A stretch of DNA of 37,814 nucleotides from NCBI GenBank assembly GCA_964607865.1, contig CAZSLZ010000011.1, forward strand, positions 1 to 37,814. Direction: 5' to 3'. Under the pieces are notes generated by a model that saw only the letters and a list, made by a program, of their open reading frames with translations, did not search any database and had not been told where the DNA came from. Positions 25,647-34,170 of the stretch are shown here, piece by piece (position 1 is the first letter of the stretch; the number at the start of each line of letters is the position of its first letter). The stretch is from CAZSLZ01 sp964607865. Its GTDB lineage: Bacteria > Vulcanimicrobiota > JAJTBE01 > CAZSLZ01. The position numbers and the translations under genes are program-made.

Positions 25647-27806
25647 TTACCACATTCCATACATTCCCCACATGCCAAATGGATTGCAATACATTCCCAT
25701 GGGCCACATCATAGCAGAACCTAACATGGCGCCGGCGCTCAGGCCAAGCATGGCAGCGGTTCCCATTCCCATACCTGTGGAATACATACCACCATAGGGA
25801 TTATAGTAACAACCGTCAAACTCGTTACAACCATGGCCGTGGAACTGGCTTTCAGGCCGCTCAGGGTCGTTTATGGGGTCACTGTTTCCAGTGAAGAAGT
25901 CTTTAATTTTTTGCCATAAACCTTTTTTAACTGGCTTTTCCGTTGGTGGTTCGTTGGCTTTCGGGGAAGCTTTGGGGCTGGTGTCAACCACCTTAGTTTC
26001 AGGCTCTGGTTTTTCACCATCTGAGCTTCTCAGTATTCCATCTTCTCCCATCTCGAAATGGGGCTGTTTTTCAGTGGGATGATAAGCTCCATCGGGGCCT
26101 TTCTGAACCTGGACAAATCTCCCCATGTTATTTTCCCCTGGAATATTTACACTGGCTCCCGCCGGAGGAGGGGTAAAACCACCGTTTTGAGGGCCATAAG
26201 TGTAACCCGGGTAGGGATGGGGACAGGGAGAATAAGGATCGGGCACGGGAATCTGTCCCGGAGGCTGATAACCCACCGGGGGTATTCCCGGCATCAAGCC
26301 CTGTTCCATGGGGATCTGGTAGGGAAGGGCATAATTGGTAATATTGCCGTTTTCAGCAAAAACAATATTTTTATTGTTTACCTGTATTCCCTTTTCACCA
26401 AAAGTGTTAACCCGTCCATTCGCGCCCACCAGAACTTTATGAATACTGGGTTTTGCCTGTCCATTTTCACCTTTCGGATAAGTACGGGCTGTAATCAAAA
26501 TATCGCCGTTGGGGGAAATATTCTGCATCACGTTGCCGTCTTTGGAAGAAACCTGCATATCCATACTCTTTGAGTAAAGATTTACTATATTTCCGGCGCC
26601 ATCCTGGAAAGTATAACGTTCTTCCGGGCCATAACCCGGATTGTTTACCTGGTGAGAAGTAACCGGCAAAACCTTCTCGGGATACTGGGAATCAAAAGCC
26701 TGGCATTTGCCGTCTGCCATCTTGTTCATAACCACGCCGTTAGGCAAGGAGATAAACATTGAACCATCAGGTTCATGTTTTCTGATCATACCGCCGGGAG
26801 TCATTACCGGCGAATAGGGATCATTTGCCGGCGGAGTCTGGGCAGGAGTTTCCCCTGGATTGGGCGGTAGATTGCCCGGGCCGGGAAAACCAGGATAAGG
26901 GAATTGCGCAAAAGGATCCGCCACATAGGGGTAGGGAGTGAAAGCGGGTGCATTCATTGCCTGAGAGCCTCCCATGGTGGGCGGTGGAGATGAAGGCGCT
27001 GGAGGGGGCATTACCGGTTCCTGTATTGGCGGTTTCAAGTCGGGTTTTACCATATTGCCTGATAACCTTCCGGGAATCTGATAGGGGAATTTTATTCCCA
27101 TATTCAATTCGCCACGGGCAATATAATTTATCTGGTTGTTATTTAACGAAATATCTTTAAGTTCGCCATTCTGGCCGGTGACCCTTCCCCCGGGTGAAAT
27201 CCTTAATTTTACTCCATCCTGGCTGAACCTTCCACTGTCAGGATCCCGGGAAAGAGTCTTGGTTGCCAATTCCATGCTTCCATCAGGATTCATCTTCTGG
27301 GTCAGGGTTTCTGATTTATTCTGAACCTGAAAACTCAGTTTTGTATCGTTAACTTCCCATTTATTTCCATCGGTATCCTGAAAAGAAACCTTACCATGGG
27401 AATTGGGGGTTTCCTTATTATAATCAGCTTTAAGGAATTCGCCAGTCTCCTTGTTGAAAACCCTGCTTTCTCCGTCGGGGCGCAGTTCAATCATATACCC
27501 GTTAGGCAGGTCAATATTGCTCCAGCCTTTCTTATCGGTTTTTTTTCTTACGCCGTTTCCGGCCTTGTATTCCGTGGTTCTATTGGAATATTCGGTTCTG
27601 GTTCTTCCATCCTTGAGCCTGGTGAATTGCTGAATATCGTCACGGGAAAAGCCGTCCTTTTGTTCCCTGAGCTCCTGCCGGGTTTCTTTTCTTCCCAAGT
27701 TTCCCACTTCACCCCGCTGAAAAGCTGCTTTTTGCGCCGACTGGTTAAACTTATAAATATTCATTCCCGGAGGAATATTGTTGTTTCCACCAATTGTATT
27801 AGCCAT
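25647..27806 (-). CDS. Large low-complexity protein with an internal duplication and a Met/Gly/Trp-rich tail, unknown function
   Basis: The protein has 719 residues and starts at an ATG with GAGGTG upstream. Polar N-terminus (1-95), then module 1 (about 99-245), a Pro-rich linker, module 2 (about 354-499), a second Pro/Gly linker (500-560), a charged stretch and a short Cys/His patch (HGHGCNEFDGC). It closes with about 50 residues dominated by Met, Gly, Tyr and Trp. The modules align from LPNG to PYQIP, share FQD-xx-GN, P-(N/D)-G and NN-x-x-I, and should be beta-rich. No signal peptide. It could be an exported or surface structural protein, but this is inference; no family recognised. It has its own promoter at 27877-27905. 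Confidence 0.8.
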   Translation of the reverse strand: MANTIGGNNNIPPGMNIYKFNQSAQKAAFQRGEVGNLGRKETRQELREQKDGFSRDDIQQFTRLKDGRTRTEYSNRTTEYKAGNGVRKKTDKKGWSNIDLPNGYMIELRPDGESRVFNKETGEFLKADYNKETPNSHGKVSFQDTDGNKWEVNDTKLSFQVQNKSETLTQKMNPDGSMELATKTLSRDPDSGRFSQDGVKLRISPGGRVTGQNGELKDISLNNNQINYIARGELNMGIKFPYQIPGRLSGNMVKPDLKPPIQEPVMPPPAPSSPPPTMGGSQAMNAPAFTPYPYVADPFAQFPYPGFPGPGNLPPNPGETPAQTPPANDPYSPVMTPGGMIRKHEPDGSMFISLPNGVVMNKMADGKCQAFDSQYPEKVLPVTSHQVNNPGYGPEERYTFQDGAGNIVNLYSKSMDMQVSSKDGNVMQNISPNGDILITARTYPKGENGQAKPSIHKVLVGANGRVNTFGEKGIQVNNKNIVFAENGNITNYALPYQIPMEQGLMPGIPPVGYQPPGQIPVPDPYSPCPHPYPGYTYGPQNGGFTPPPAGASVNIPGENNMGRFVQVQKGPDGAYHPTEKQPHFEMGEDGILRSSDGEKPEPETKVVDTSPKASPKANEPPTEKPVKKGLWQKIKDFFTGNSDPINDPERPESQFHGHGCNEFDGCYYNPYGGMYSTGMGMGTAAMLGLSAGAMLGSAMMWPMGMYCNPFGMWGMYGMW

Positions 27807-27876
27807 AATTCACCTCGCTGAAAATCTTCCTGGAACATAATTTCAATAAAACATCAAATATAATCCATCAATATAT

Positions 27877-27905
27877 AGTATAACTATTACAATGTAAATT
27901 ATCAA
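27877..27905 (-). promoter_or_regulatory. Sigma70-like promoter of the 719-residue gene
   Basis: On the minus strand TTGATA (27900-27905) and TATACT (27877-27882) are separated by 17 bp, 71 bp upstream of the ATG at 27806. It lies between HU and this gene, so the large protein is expressed apart from HU. Confidence 0.65.
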
Positions 27906-27956
27906 CAAAAATAGAAATAAGTCATGTTAATAAAATGTTAACATATGGTAAAACCC

Positions 27957-28241
27957 CTATTTCTTAGCTTTATTGACGGCGCTTATAAGGGTTTTTCCCG
28001 GTGAAAAAACCGGAACCTTTTTGGCTTCAATCCTTATTCTTTCGCCGGTCCGGGGGTTGGTACCCTTGCGGGCAGGCCGTTTTTTTACATGAAAGGAACC
28101 AAAACCAACCATTTGAAACTTTTCGCCTTTTACAAGGGTATGAGTTATGGTTTTAAAAACCTCTTCTACCACCAGGCGACTTTGTGCTTTGGTAAGGTTG
28201 CCGGCTTTGGATATACGATCGATAAGTTCTTTTTTGTTCAT
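27957..28241 (-). CDS. hup: HU-family histone-like DNA-binding protein
   Basis: The protein has 94 residues, the standard HU/IHF length. The N-terminal helical dimerisation part begins MNKKELIDRIS. The beta-arm carries GFGSFHVKKRPARKGTNPRTGE with the conserved Asn-Pro that intercalates DNA at the arm tip. It condenses and bends DNA as a dimer. An AGGAG site lies about 12 bp before the ATG. It stands alone, divergent from cutA. Confidence 0.95.
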   Translation of the reverse strand: MNKKELIDRISKAGNLTKAQSRLVVEEVFKTITHTLVKGEKFQMVGFGSFHVKKRPARKGTNPRTGERIRIEAKKVPVFSPGKTLISAVNKAKK

Positions 28242-28370
28242 ACAAATTCCAGCTCCTAATGAATGTCAATCCATGTTTCCAGTATAAATTTCAAATTCCT
28301 TTTTTAGCAGGGCATAAGGCAAATAAGCAGAAAAAATCATCAATTAAAAAATAAACCAGGAGAATAAAAC

Positions 28371-28721
28371 ATGTATATTACAATTTTTGTTACCGTACCC
28401 GATGAAAAAACCGGCGAAACCATCGCAAGAAATATCCTTAAAGAAAGGCTGGCGGCCTGCGCCAACATGGTTAAGCAGATTCGTTCCTTTTACTGGTGGG
28501 AGGATGAAATTCAGGACGACCAGGAATATCTTCTAATCATAAAAACAAAACTGGGGTTGTTCAACAACCTGAAGGAAACCATCGTTCAACTTCATCCCTA
28601 TGATGTGCCCGAAATTGTAGCTATGCCAATTATCAAGGGTCATGAACCCTATCTTAAATGGCTCAGTAATGAGACAAAATTCACCGAATGCGACCCCGGC
28701 GCCAGGGGAATAGTTTTTTAA
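28371..28721 (+). CDS. cutA: Divalent-cation tolerance protein CutA
   Basis: The protein has 116 residues and forms a ferredoxin-like trimer in this family; it is linked to copper and cation tolerance in E. coli, while the general role is unclear. Typical features: the opening strand YITIFVTVPDEKTGE, LKERLAACANMV, SFYWWEDEIQDDQEYLLIIKTK, and HPYDVPEIVAMPI near the C-terminus. AGGAG lies 8 bp before the ATG. Two bp after its stop begins the histidinol phosphatase gene. Confidence 0.95.
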   Translation: MYITIFVTVPDEKTGETIARNILKERLAACANMVKQIRSFYWWEDEIQDDQEYLLIIKTKLGLFNNLKETIVQLHPYDVPEIVAMPIIKGHEPYLKWLSNETKFTECDPGARGIVF

Positions 28722-28723
28722 TC

Positions 28724-29542
28724 ATGGCTTGCCGGGTTGATTATCACTGCCACAGCAGCTTTTCTCACGATTCTGAAACACCAATGGAAGATATGGTGAA
28801 ACAGGGTATTAAACTAGGCATTGAAGAAATCTGTTTTACCGAACATAAGGACCTGGCCCCCGATTATGAATGGACAGGTTATTATGACGACAAAAAATAT
28901 TCTGATACATTGAATGTATTAAAAAGAAACTATGGCATTAAAATTAAGATTCAAAAAGGGGTGGAAGTGGATTTCCAGAGCCGGACACAGAAACAGTTTG
29001 AAAAGTTTCTGCTCGATTTTGATTTCGATTTTGTCATTGCATCGGTTCATGCAGTAAATGGCATTTTTATCAGAGAAGGGTTCTTTGAACTGGTATCCCC
29101 AAAAGAGGCTTTTGATATATACTTCAGGGAAGTGGAATCTTTGTCCCGCCTGAAAAACTTCAGTGTCCTGGGCCATCTTGATTACATTAAACGGTTTAAC
29201 GAGGTATATTACGAAGAACACCTGGTCCAGTTCATGGGAACAATCGAGAATAGCTTGAAAAATCTGATAGCAAACAAATGCGGCCTGGAATTGAACCTGT
29301 CAGGTTTCAGGCATGGATTGAACCAGCCATACCCCCATAAGGAAATCTTAAAAATGTACCGGAAACTGGGTGGAGAATTGATTTCCATAGGTTCAGATTC
29401 CCATAAACCCGGACAATTGGGAAAACACTATGAAAAAGGGATTGAGATTTTGAAAGAATGTGGGTTCGATTCTTTTTATACCTGGGAAAAAAAATACCCG
29501 TGGAAGATAAGGTTTGGTTGTGATGAAGGGAAATTGCCCTGA
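28724..29542 (+). CDS. hisJ: PHP-family histidinol phosphatase (HisJ/HisK type)
   Basis: The protein has 272 residues, matching the Bacillus-type enzyme that dephosphorylates L-histidinol phosphate in histidine synthesis. Metal-binding PHP motifs are visible: DYHCHS at the N-terminus, E in FTEHKD, KGVEVDF, ASVHAV, LGHLDYIKR and SDSHKP. I start it at ATG 28724, just after the cutA stop; a longer frame exists only inside cutA. No other his genes are in the window, and related PHP phosphatases share this plan, so substrate is inferred from length and motif order. Confidence 0.8.
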   Translation: MACRVDYHCHSSFSHDSETPMEDMVKQGIKLGIEEICFTEHKDLAPDYEWTGYYDDKKYSDTLNVLKRNYGIKIKIQKGVEVDFQSRTQKQFEKFLLDFDFDFVIASVHAVNGIFIREGFFELVSPKEAFDIYFREVESLSRLKNFSVLGHLDYIKRFNEVYYEEHLVQFMGTIENSLKNLIANKCGLELNLSGFRHGLNQPYPHKEILKMYRKLGGELISIGSDSHKPGQLGKHYEKGIEILKECGFDSFYTWEKKYPWKIRFGCDEGKLP

Positions 29543-29582
29543 TCTGTAAAAACATAGAAAAAACAATATCCTGGAGGAAATT

Positions 29583-30251
29583 ATGCTGGTTGAAATTAGC
29601 CCCCTGTTGAATGAAACTCCCGACGGCCCCCTTATGGGCGCGGGAACCTTAAACTGCGGTTATGATGGTAGAGAACTTGATGTCCAGGTAAGTATGATGC
29701 CCATACACCCTGCAACCAAGAAAGACCTTGAAAGGTTCAAGGGCAAAGTGGTAACGGTGAGTATTCCCGAAATGACCCTTAAGGATTTGCAGTTTTCTAA
29801 CGAGGAAGACCGGGATAAAATGCGTTACACCGAGCAATATGCCGTGGTCTGCCGGAAGTTGGGGTATGAACTTTTAAGAAAGCTGCAACACACAGACCAG
29901 CATGTAGATTATGCCCTGGCTGTGGATCATGCAGGCCAGCTTCTCACCATGTTTGTTGCCAAAATTGCCGATATCGAGTCTTACGAGATTCGTCGGATAA
30001 AGAAGATAAAAGAAGACGGAAACATCGACCTCACAGTGCTTTTACCCCAGAACTTGTATCCCATCGACGGTAAGAAGTTTCTTCTTATTGATGAGTTCAT
30101 TAACACCGGATTCACCCTCAGGGAAGTAATAAAAACCATTCGCAATATGGGTGGAGAAGTAGCAATGATTGGAGTATTTATGACCATGGACGGGCAGGGC
30201 AAACTGCTCAAGGAAGAATTCCCGGAAATTCCAATTATCACACTGGAATAA
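29583..30251 (+). CDS. PRTase-fold (type I phosphoribosyltransferase-like) protein
   Basis: The protein has 222 residues with a clear CCTGGAGGA site. A PRPP-binding-like loop appears as LLIDEFINTGFTL (about 167-179), the form seen in orotate, adenine and xanthine PRTases. It is followed by the helix REVIKTIRNMGGEVAMIGVF typical of the fold. The first 75 residues (HPATKKDLERFKGKVVTVSIPEMTLKDLQF) do not match a nucleobase PRTase I know, and a hood domain is not obvious. It may be a salvage enzyme or a regulatory PRTase-fold protein. Expressed after cutA and hisJ, 40 bp downstream, and followed by an independent promoter. Confidence 0.6.
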   Translation: MLVEISPLLNETPDGPLMGAGTLNCGYDGRELDVQVSMMPIHPATKKDLERFKGKVVTVSIPEMTLKDLQFSNEEDRDKMRYTEQYAVVCRKLGYELLRKLQHTDQHVDYALAVDHAGQLLTMFVAKIADIESYEIRRIKKIKEDGNIDLTVLLPQNLYPIDGKKFLLIDEFINTGFTLREVIKTIRNMGGEVAMIGVFMTMDGQGKLLKEEFPEIPIITLE

Positions 30252-30283
30252 ACAGCAAACCATATTCATTTTTAATCCTTATA

Positions 30284-30292
30284 TGTTATAAT
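30284..30292 (+). promoter_or_regulatory. Extended -10 promoter of the paladin-like phosphatase gene
   Basis: The sequence TGTTATAAT carries the TGn extension plus a perfect TATAAT (30287-30292), 42 bp before the GTG start. No good -35 hexamer is present at 16-18 bp, as is usual for extended -10 promoters. Confidence 0.55.
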
Positions 30293-30334
30293 AAGTGGTA
30301 TTCATTTTGAATTTATTTTTTGGGAGGTATCCTT

Positions 30335-31960
30335 GTGGAAGTTCACAATAATTATATTATTCATAATTCTCAGCCTGAAGCAATAAAAACACCGGCAAAG
30401 AACAGAACCGGTAAAACCGGAGCCCAACCCCTCACCCCCGGTGTATGGCAGGAAGAAATGGAAGGTTTACTGGAATTGTTTGACGGAAAGAAGACCAAAT
30501 TTTCCCCTGCGGAACAACCATCAACTGAAAAGAGCAATACTGAAACTGAGAATAAAACAGAAAAAAAAGAAGCGCCCTCTAAAGGAACTTCCAGCTTCCA
30601 ATCCGGTTCCGCCCGGAAGGAAGAAAATCGCGCCAGAACTGAAAAAACCAGTGAGCAACCTGCGCCCCCAGCTTATAACGGGGAAGAGGTAATCAATGAA
30701 CAGATTGATCAGATTGAATATGGTGAAAAAATTTCTGAACAGGAAGGTATAGACGCAGTAAAAAACCGGGATGAAAACGCGCCATTACTGAAAAAAGACC
30801 ATTTTCTAAAAGCTGATCATTTCCCATCAATTCATAAACTGCCCGACAACTACGAGAAGGTGCCTGAAGCTCCCAATTACCGAAAGAACGAAGATGAGCC
30901 AATCCACGGAGTGGGTTTGCCCACAATTAACGGAATTAAAAATGTATTGAAAAAAGCTGGCGGTTCTCCCGATTCCGAACCCAGGAAAAAAGTCATGTGG
31001 ACCAACATGCGGGAAGAAGCTGTGGTTTATATAGACGGCCGGCCTTTCAGCCTGCGGGATTGGAACAATAAGTTCAATAATATGGATTACTCCAACATTT
31101 CGCCCGCTGAGGTAGAAGCCAAGGAAGCCCAGCTGAAAGAAGATATTATGGCTGAAGCGCAGAAGAATGGTGGCTATATTGTGGTCCATGACGAGGTTCA
31201 ATATAAGAATGAAGTTGGCAAAACCTGTTGGAAGGTTGTGCCCCGTAAGATTAAAGTAATTGAAGGCAACCTTAAAACCACCCGGCAGGTTTTTGACGAG
31301 TTAAAAAAAGATGGGTATAACGTGGATTATGCCCGTATTCCCATAACCGATGAAAAACGTCCCAATAATTCAGATTTCGAAGCTCTAGTTGATCGCCTGA
31401 AGAACCTGAAGGGGGAGGAAGAACTGGTTTTTAACTGCCATCAGGGCAAGGGACGTACCACCACCTCCATGGTTGCCTCCAGCATGTTAAGAAACGCCCG
31501 TATGAAGAAATTAAACCCTCAGGGGGAACCGGGCACCCCGGCAGGCGGAGTGGGAGATTACTTCAAGGATATCTTTTTAAAGAACTCGGCATTGAGAGAA
31601 GACATAAAGGAGCAGGGCAAACGCAACCCAGCTGAATATAAGAAGATTCTCCGTATGATCAAATTATTGGAAGACGATAACCTGAACCAGGAAAAACTTG
31701 ATGGTATAATTGACAAATATAAGGATCTTCAGGATCTGAAGGAATCGGTGAACCATCAGGACAAGGAAAAAGCCAGGAATTATCTGGAAAGATATAATTC
31801 ACTGCTGGTTTTCAACAAATATGTGGAGGAAAACGCCCCTGATTTCAAGACCAATTTCTCAATCTGGCTCGATGAACGTCCTGAACAGGCACAGAAGCTT
31901 GAGATGCTCGAACAGGCTCTGAACCTGGAAAAATCAGAACCGGACCAGGCTTATGCTTGA
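30335..31960 (+). CDS. Paladin/PTP-like phytase-type cysteine phosphatase with long disordered N-terminus
   Basis: The protein has 541 residues and starts at GTG 30335, set by GGGAGG 7 bp upstream. Residues 1-175 are polar and low complexity with no signal peptide. The catalytic part (about 176-385) follows the paladin order: APNYRK, GVGLPTINGIKNVL, WTNMREEAVVYIDGRPFSLR, YARIPITDEKRP (likely general-acid region, D339) and the P-loop CHQGKGRT with C368 and R374. The remainder (about 400-541) is charged and helical. In animals and some bacteria this family acts on inositol phosphates, phosphoinositides or phosphotyrosine; substrate here is unknown. It overlaps the next gene by 8 bp. Confidence 0.85.
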   Translation: MEVHNNYIIHNSQPEAIKTPAKNRTGKTGAQPLTPGVWQEEMEGLLELFDGKKTKFSPAEQPSTEKSNTETENKTEKKEAPSKGTSSFQSGSARKEENRARTEKTSEQPAPPAYNGEEVINEQIDQIEYGEKISEQEGIDAVKNRDENAPLLKKDHFLKADHFPSIHKLPDNYEKVPEAPNYRKNEDEPIHGVGLPTINGIKNVLKKAGGSPDSEPRKKVMWTNMREEAVVYIDGRPFSLRDWNNKFNNMDYSNISPAEVEAKEAQLKEDIMAEAQKNGGYIVVHDEVQYKNEVGKTCWKVVPRKIKVIEGNLKTTRQVFDELKKDGYNVDYARIPITDEKRPNNSDFEALVDRLKNLKGEEELVFNCHQGKGRTTTSMVASSMLRNARMKKLNPQGEPGTPAGGVGDYFKDIFLKNSALREDIKEQGKRNPAEYKKILRMIKLLEDDNLNQEKLDGIIDKYKDLQDLKESVNHQDKEKARNYLERYNSLLVFNKYVEENAPDFKTNFSIWLDERPEQAQKLEMLEQALNLEKSEPDQAYA

Positions 31961-32624
31961 GGATACCGATTTAAAGAAGAAATTTGATCTTTTTCTGGAG
32001 TGGAAGGAAGAACAGGAACTTGCCTGCGCTAAGGCTCAAGGTAAGGATATGTTTCAATCTTCTGTCCCAGAAACCGGCGATATCAAAATTTATGAACCCG
32101 TGGAAAAAGAAGAGCCCCTGGAGCTGAATGAAGAAACCGGCGAAGCCTTAATATCGGAATCAGAAGGAAACAATTATGAAAATACCGGTTTTTCAAATGA
32201 CGGCCCTGATAAATTTGAGTTCAGCGAAGACAGGCAGAAAGCCATTGAAGAAGCTCTCAGCCAATTCCATGCCCTGGCGTTGCCTCCGGTGCACAGCCAG
32301 CTTTTGAAAATCTATCAGGCTCTGGAAGAAAACAAGCTTGAGCCTGGCTATGGAAAAAAGTTGTTAAAAGAAATAGAGAATTATCTTATAAAAAAGATCG
32401 CTTGCATAAATTCCCGGCAGGAAATTGCCATGCCCACGGTAATGCTGGCCAGAAAGCAGGCCCTGGGCGCCCTGGAAAACTATTTGAATTCAGCGGATTT
32501 TTTGCAGAAATACCTGGAAGAAAATGACCAAACCAACCTTCACGTTGCAATTATGCTTATTCAGCAGGCCTACCAGATACTTATGGAGTCAAAGGAAACC
32601 TTGCTGGCTTCCCGTCCTTTTTAG
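31953..32624 (+). CDS. Acidic helical protein, partner gene of the paladin-like phosphatase, unknown function
   Basis: The protein has 223 residues and starts at an ATG inside the last codons of the phosphatase gene (8-bp overlap), so translation is coupled. The N-terminal 90 residues are strongly acidic (Glu/Asp) and probably disordered. From about 92 to 220 it is regular amphipathic helices (for example RQKAIEEALSQFHALAL, AIMLIQQAYQILMESKETLL). No signal peptide, metal motif or membrane helix. A binding partner, chaperone or regulator of the phosphatase is plausible from coupling alone. No family recognised. Confidence 0.7.
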   Translation: MLEDTDLKKKFDLFLEWKEEQELACAKAQGKDMFQSSVPETGDIKIYEPVEKEEPLELNEETGEALISESEGNNYENTGFSNDGPDKFEFSEDRQKAIEEALSQFHALALPPVHSQLLKIYQALEENKLEPGYGKKLLKEIENYLIKKIACINSRQEIAMPTVMLARKQALGALENYLNSADFLQKYLEENDQTNLHVAIMLIQQAYQILMESKETLLASRPF

Positions 32625-32701
32625 ATGGATAAATCTGTATAAAATGTTATTGAATTGCAACCTGCTTATAACAGATTTTCCACAGATTGGAAGCGCCCTT
32701 T

Positions 32702-32923
32702 CCCCATTTGGAATGGGGGAATCCCATTTTAAATGGAAGAATATATTGTTCGCAATGAGTTGGTTCTACTGGCTAAAGATTCGGGCGCTCACGGATGCAA
32801 GATATTTTGGTTCTGAACCATCTCGAATTTAGTCATCACTGGCATCCGTAGGATGCGTGGTGATCTACTTTCCACTTGGGTAATTGGGTTGGGAACCAAC
32901 CCGATCTAAATTGAGATTGCCAC
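32702..32923. repeat. Composite hairpin repeat, copy 3 (B-C-D-A-D and truncated A')
   Basis: This fills the 32625-32950 gap, which has no gene. B at 32702-32718 is CCCCATT/AATGGGG. C at 32724-32736 is CCATTT/AAATGG. A GAATATATTGTTCG-like block follows at about 32739-32752, then GCTCACGGATGCAAG (32787-32801). D at 32808-32820 is TGGTTC/GAACCA. A at 32835-32864 has ATCAC/GTGAT and GCATCC/GGATGC. A second D at 32886-32902 is GGGTTGG/CCAACCC. GAGATTGCCAC at 32913-32923 begins the right end but its second arm is missing. Confidence 0.8.
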
Positions 32924-32950
32924 AAATAACAAAGTTAAGAATGAAACAGA

Positions 32951-34111
32951 TTAATTGTAAGCACCTGTATTAATTTCCTTGAACAGGTTATCAAGGAAAT
33001 TATACATGGAAGGATCTTTCTGTATCAAATCCTGACGGCAGATATCAGATTCGGTTTTATCCGGGTTCAAATAGGCCTTGACACACTCAGCAAAATATTC
33101 CTTTGGATTGGTTCCCGCATAATCCGTAAGAAATTGGGCGCCCTTGTTCTGCCAGTCTTTACAGGCAAGATAACAATCCATAATTTCTCTGGATTTCACC
33201 GAAGCCGGTTCCCTGGAGGGATCCAGGTCAGGTTTCTTAACCATTGTTATGGTACCGGCATTCTGCATTCTTTGTCTGTCCTCCAGCATTTTTATATATC
33301 TTTTGTCAATTTTCATATTCTTAAATTTTCCACGCCTCCCAAGAGCAAAATCCAGGGCATGAGCGGTTTCATGAACGGGCACATCGCTCTGGCCAGCTCC
33401 CAATAACCAACTCAGGGGAACTGAAGCAAGGCCGACCGGCGCAACGCAGGCTGCAGTAATTCCAGCTGCCAGCCCTGGCAGAACAAAGGGGGCTGTGGCA
33501 GCAATGCCTGCAGCAGCCAAGGCATATACGGCGGGTTTGCTACCGCTCAACATTTTTGCTATTCCCGGGTGCCGGCGGGAAAAATCCGAGAGGGTGCCAT
33601 TGGCCAGATGAATGGATTTACCTTCATGGGTATAATAACCCAGCCGCCGGGTTATTAAAAAACCCGACTTCTTTTTCGAATAACTGGCCCCATCGTCTTT
33701 AATTAATTTAAGGGCAGCTTCAGGATATTTCTCTAATCTCTGAGCCAGTTTTTCCAGGCGTTCCGGTTTCATACCGGGATCAATCAAACTGTGGATGAGC
33801 TTTTTTTTGTGAGAATTATTTTGAAATTCCTGTGTTTGTTCTTCAATAAAAAGAGGAGCTGGTTGATACCGGGAAGAGGTTTTATTGTCGGTGGAAGCTG
33901 ACGAAGTTTCTTTGGAATTAATACTATCTGTTCTGTTTTCTTTATGGGAAGAATTTCTTTGTTTCTTTACTGAGGGAGAACTCTGTTTATCAAAAGACAA
34001 CTTAACCGAATCAGAAAGATTCAAGGCGCTGGCCTCTTCCTGTTTTGGAGCCGGTTTAATACCGGTAATCTGGTTGGCAATTCCATATCCTGGAAAAATA
34101 CTGTTAACCAT
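32951..34111 (-). CDS. Anthrax-lethal-factor-like (ATLF/M34-type) zinc metalloprotease
   Basis: The protein has 386 residues and starts at ATG 34111, 5 bp after GGGAAG. N-terminal 100 residues are polar, Ser/Lys/Glu-rich, with SDSVKL at about 33-38. A hydrophobic Ala/Gly-rich segment (about 192-240) follows. The protease signature is HETAHALD (H247, E248, H251), then YAGTNPKEYFAE (338-342 include the third-ligand Glu helix) and a C-terminal KDPSMYNFLDNLFKEI. The same order, HExxHxxD then Y-x-x-T-N-x-x-E-(F/Y)-F-A-E then a (P)-x-x-(F/Y)-x-F-(I/L)-(N/D) tail, occurs in anthrax lethal factor. No signal peptide, so export would be non-Sec. Likely a toxin-like or intracellular protease. Confidence 0.8.
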   Translation of the reverse strand: MVNSIFPGYGIANQITGIKPAPKQEEASALNLSDSVKLSFDKQSSPSVKKQRNSSHKENRTDSINSKETSSASTDNKTSSRYQPAPLFIEEQTQEFQNNSHKKKLIHSLIDPGMKPERLEKLAQRLEKYPEAALKLIKDDGASYSKKKSGFLITRRLGYYTHEGKSIHLANGTLSDFSRRHPGIAKMLSGSKPAVYALAAAGIAATAPFVLPGLAAGITAACVAPVGLASVPLSWLLGAGQSDVPVHETAHALDFALGRRGKFKNMKIDKRYIKMLEDRQRMQNAGTITMVKKPDLDPSREPASVKSREIMDCYLACKDWQNKGAQFLTDYAGTNPKEYFAECVKAYLNPDKTESDICRQDLIQKDPSMYNFLDNLFKEINTGAYN

Positions 34112-34141
34112 GATACTTCCCAATTTTCAAGATATAAAAAT

Positions 34142-34170
34142 ATTATATAATATCGAAAGAAAAAAATCAA
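34142..34170 (-). promoter_or_regulatory. Sigma70-like promoter of the metalloprotease gene
   Basis: On the minus strand TTGATT (34165-34170) and a perfect TATAAT (34142-34147) are separated by 17 bp, 31 bp before the ATG at 34111. Confidence 0.7.

Noticed and set aside
32524..32832. Possible 102-residue protein overlapping the end of the acidic partner gene
   Set aside because: Its second half is the hairpin repeat and its first half is out of frame with a better supported gene.
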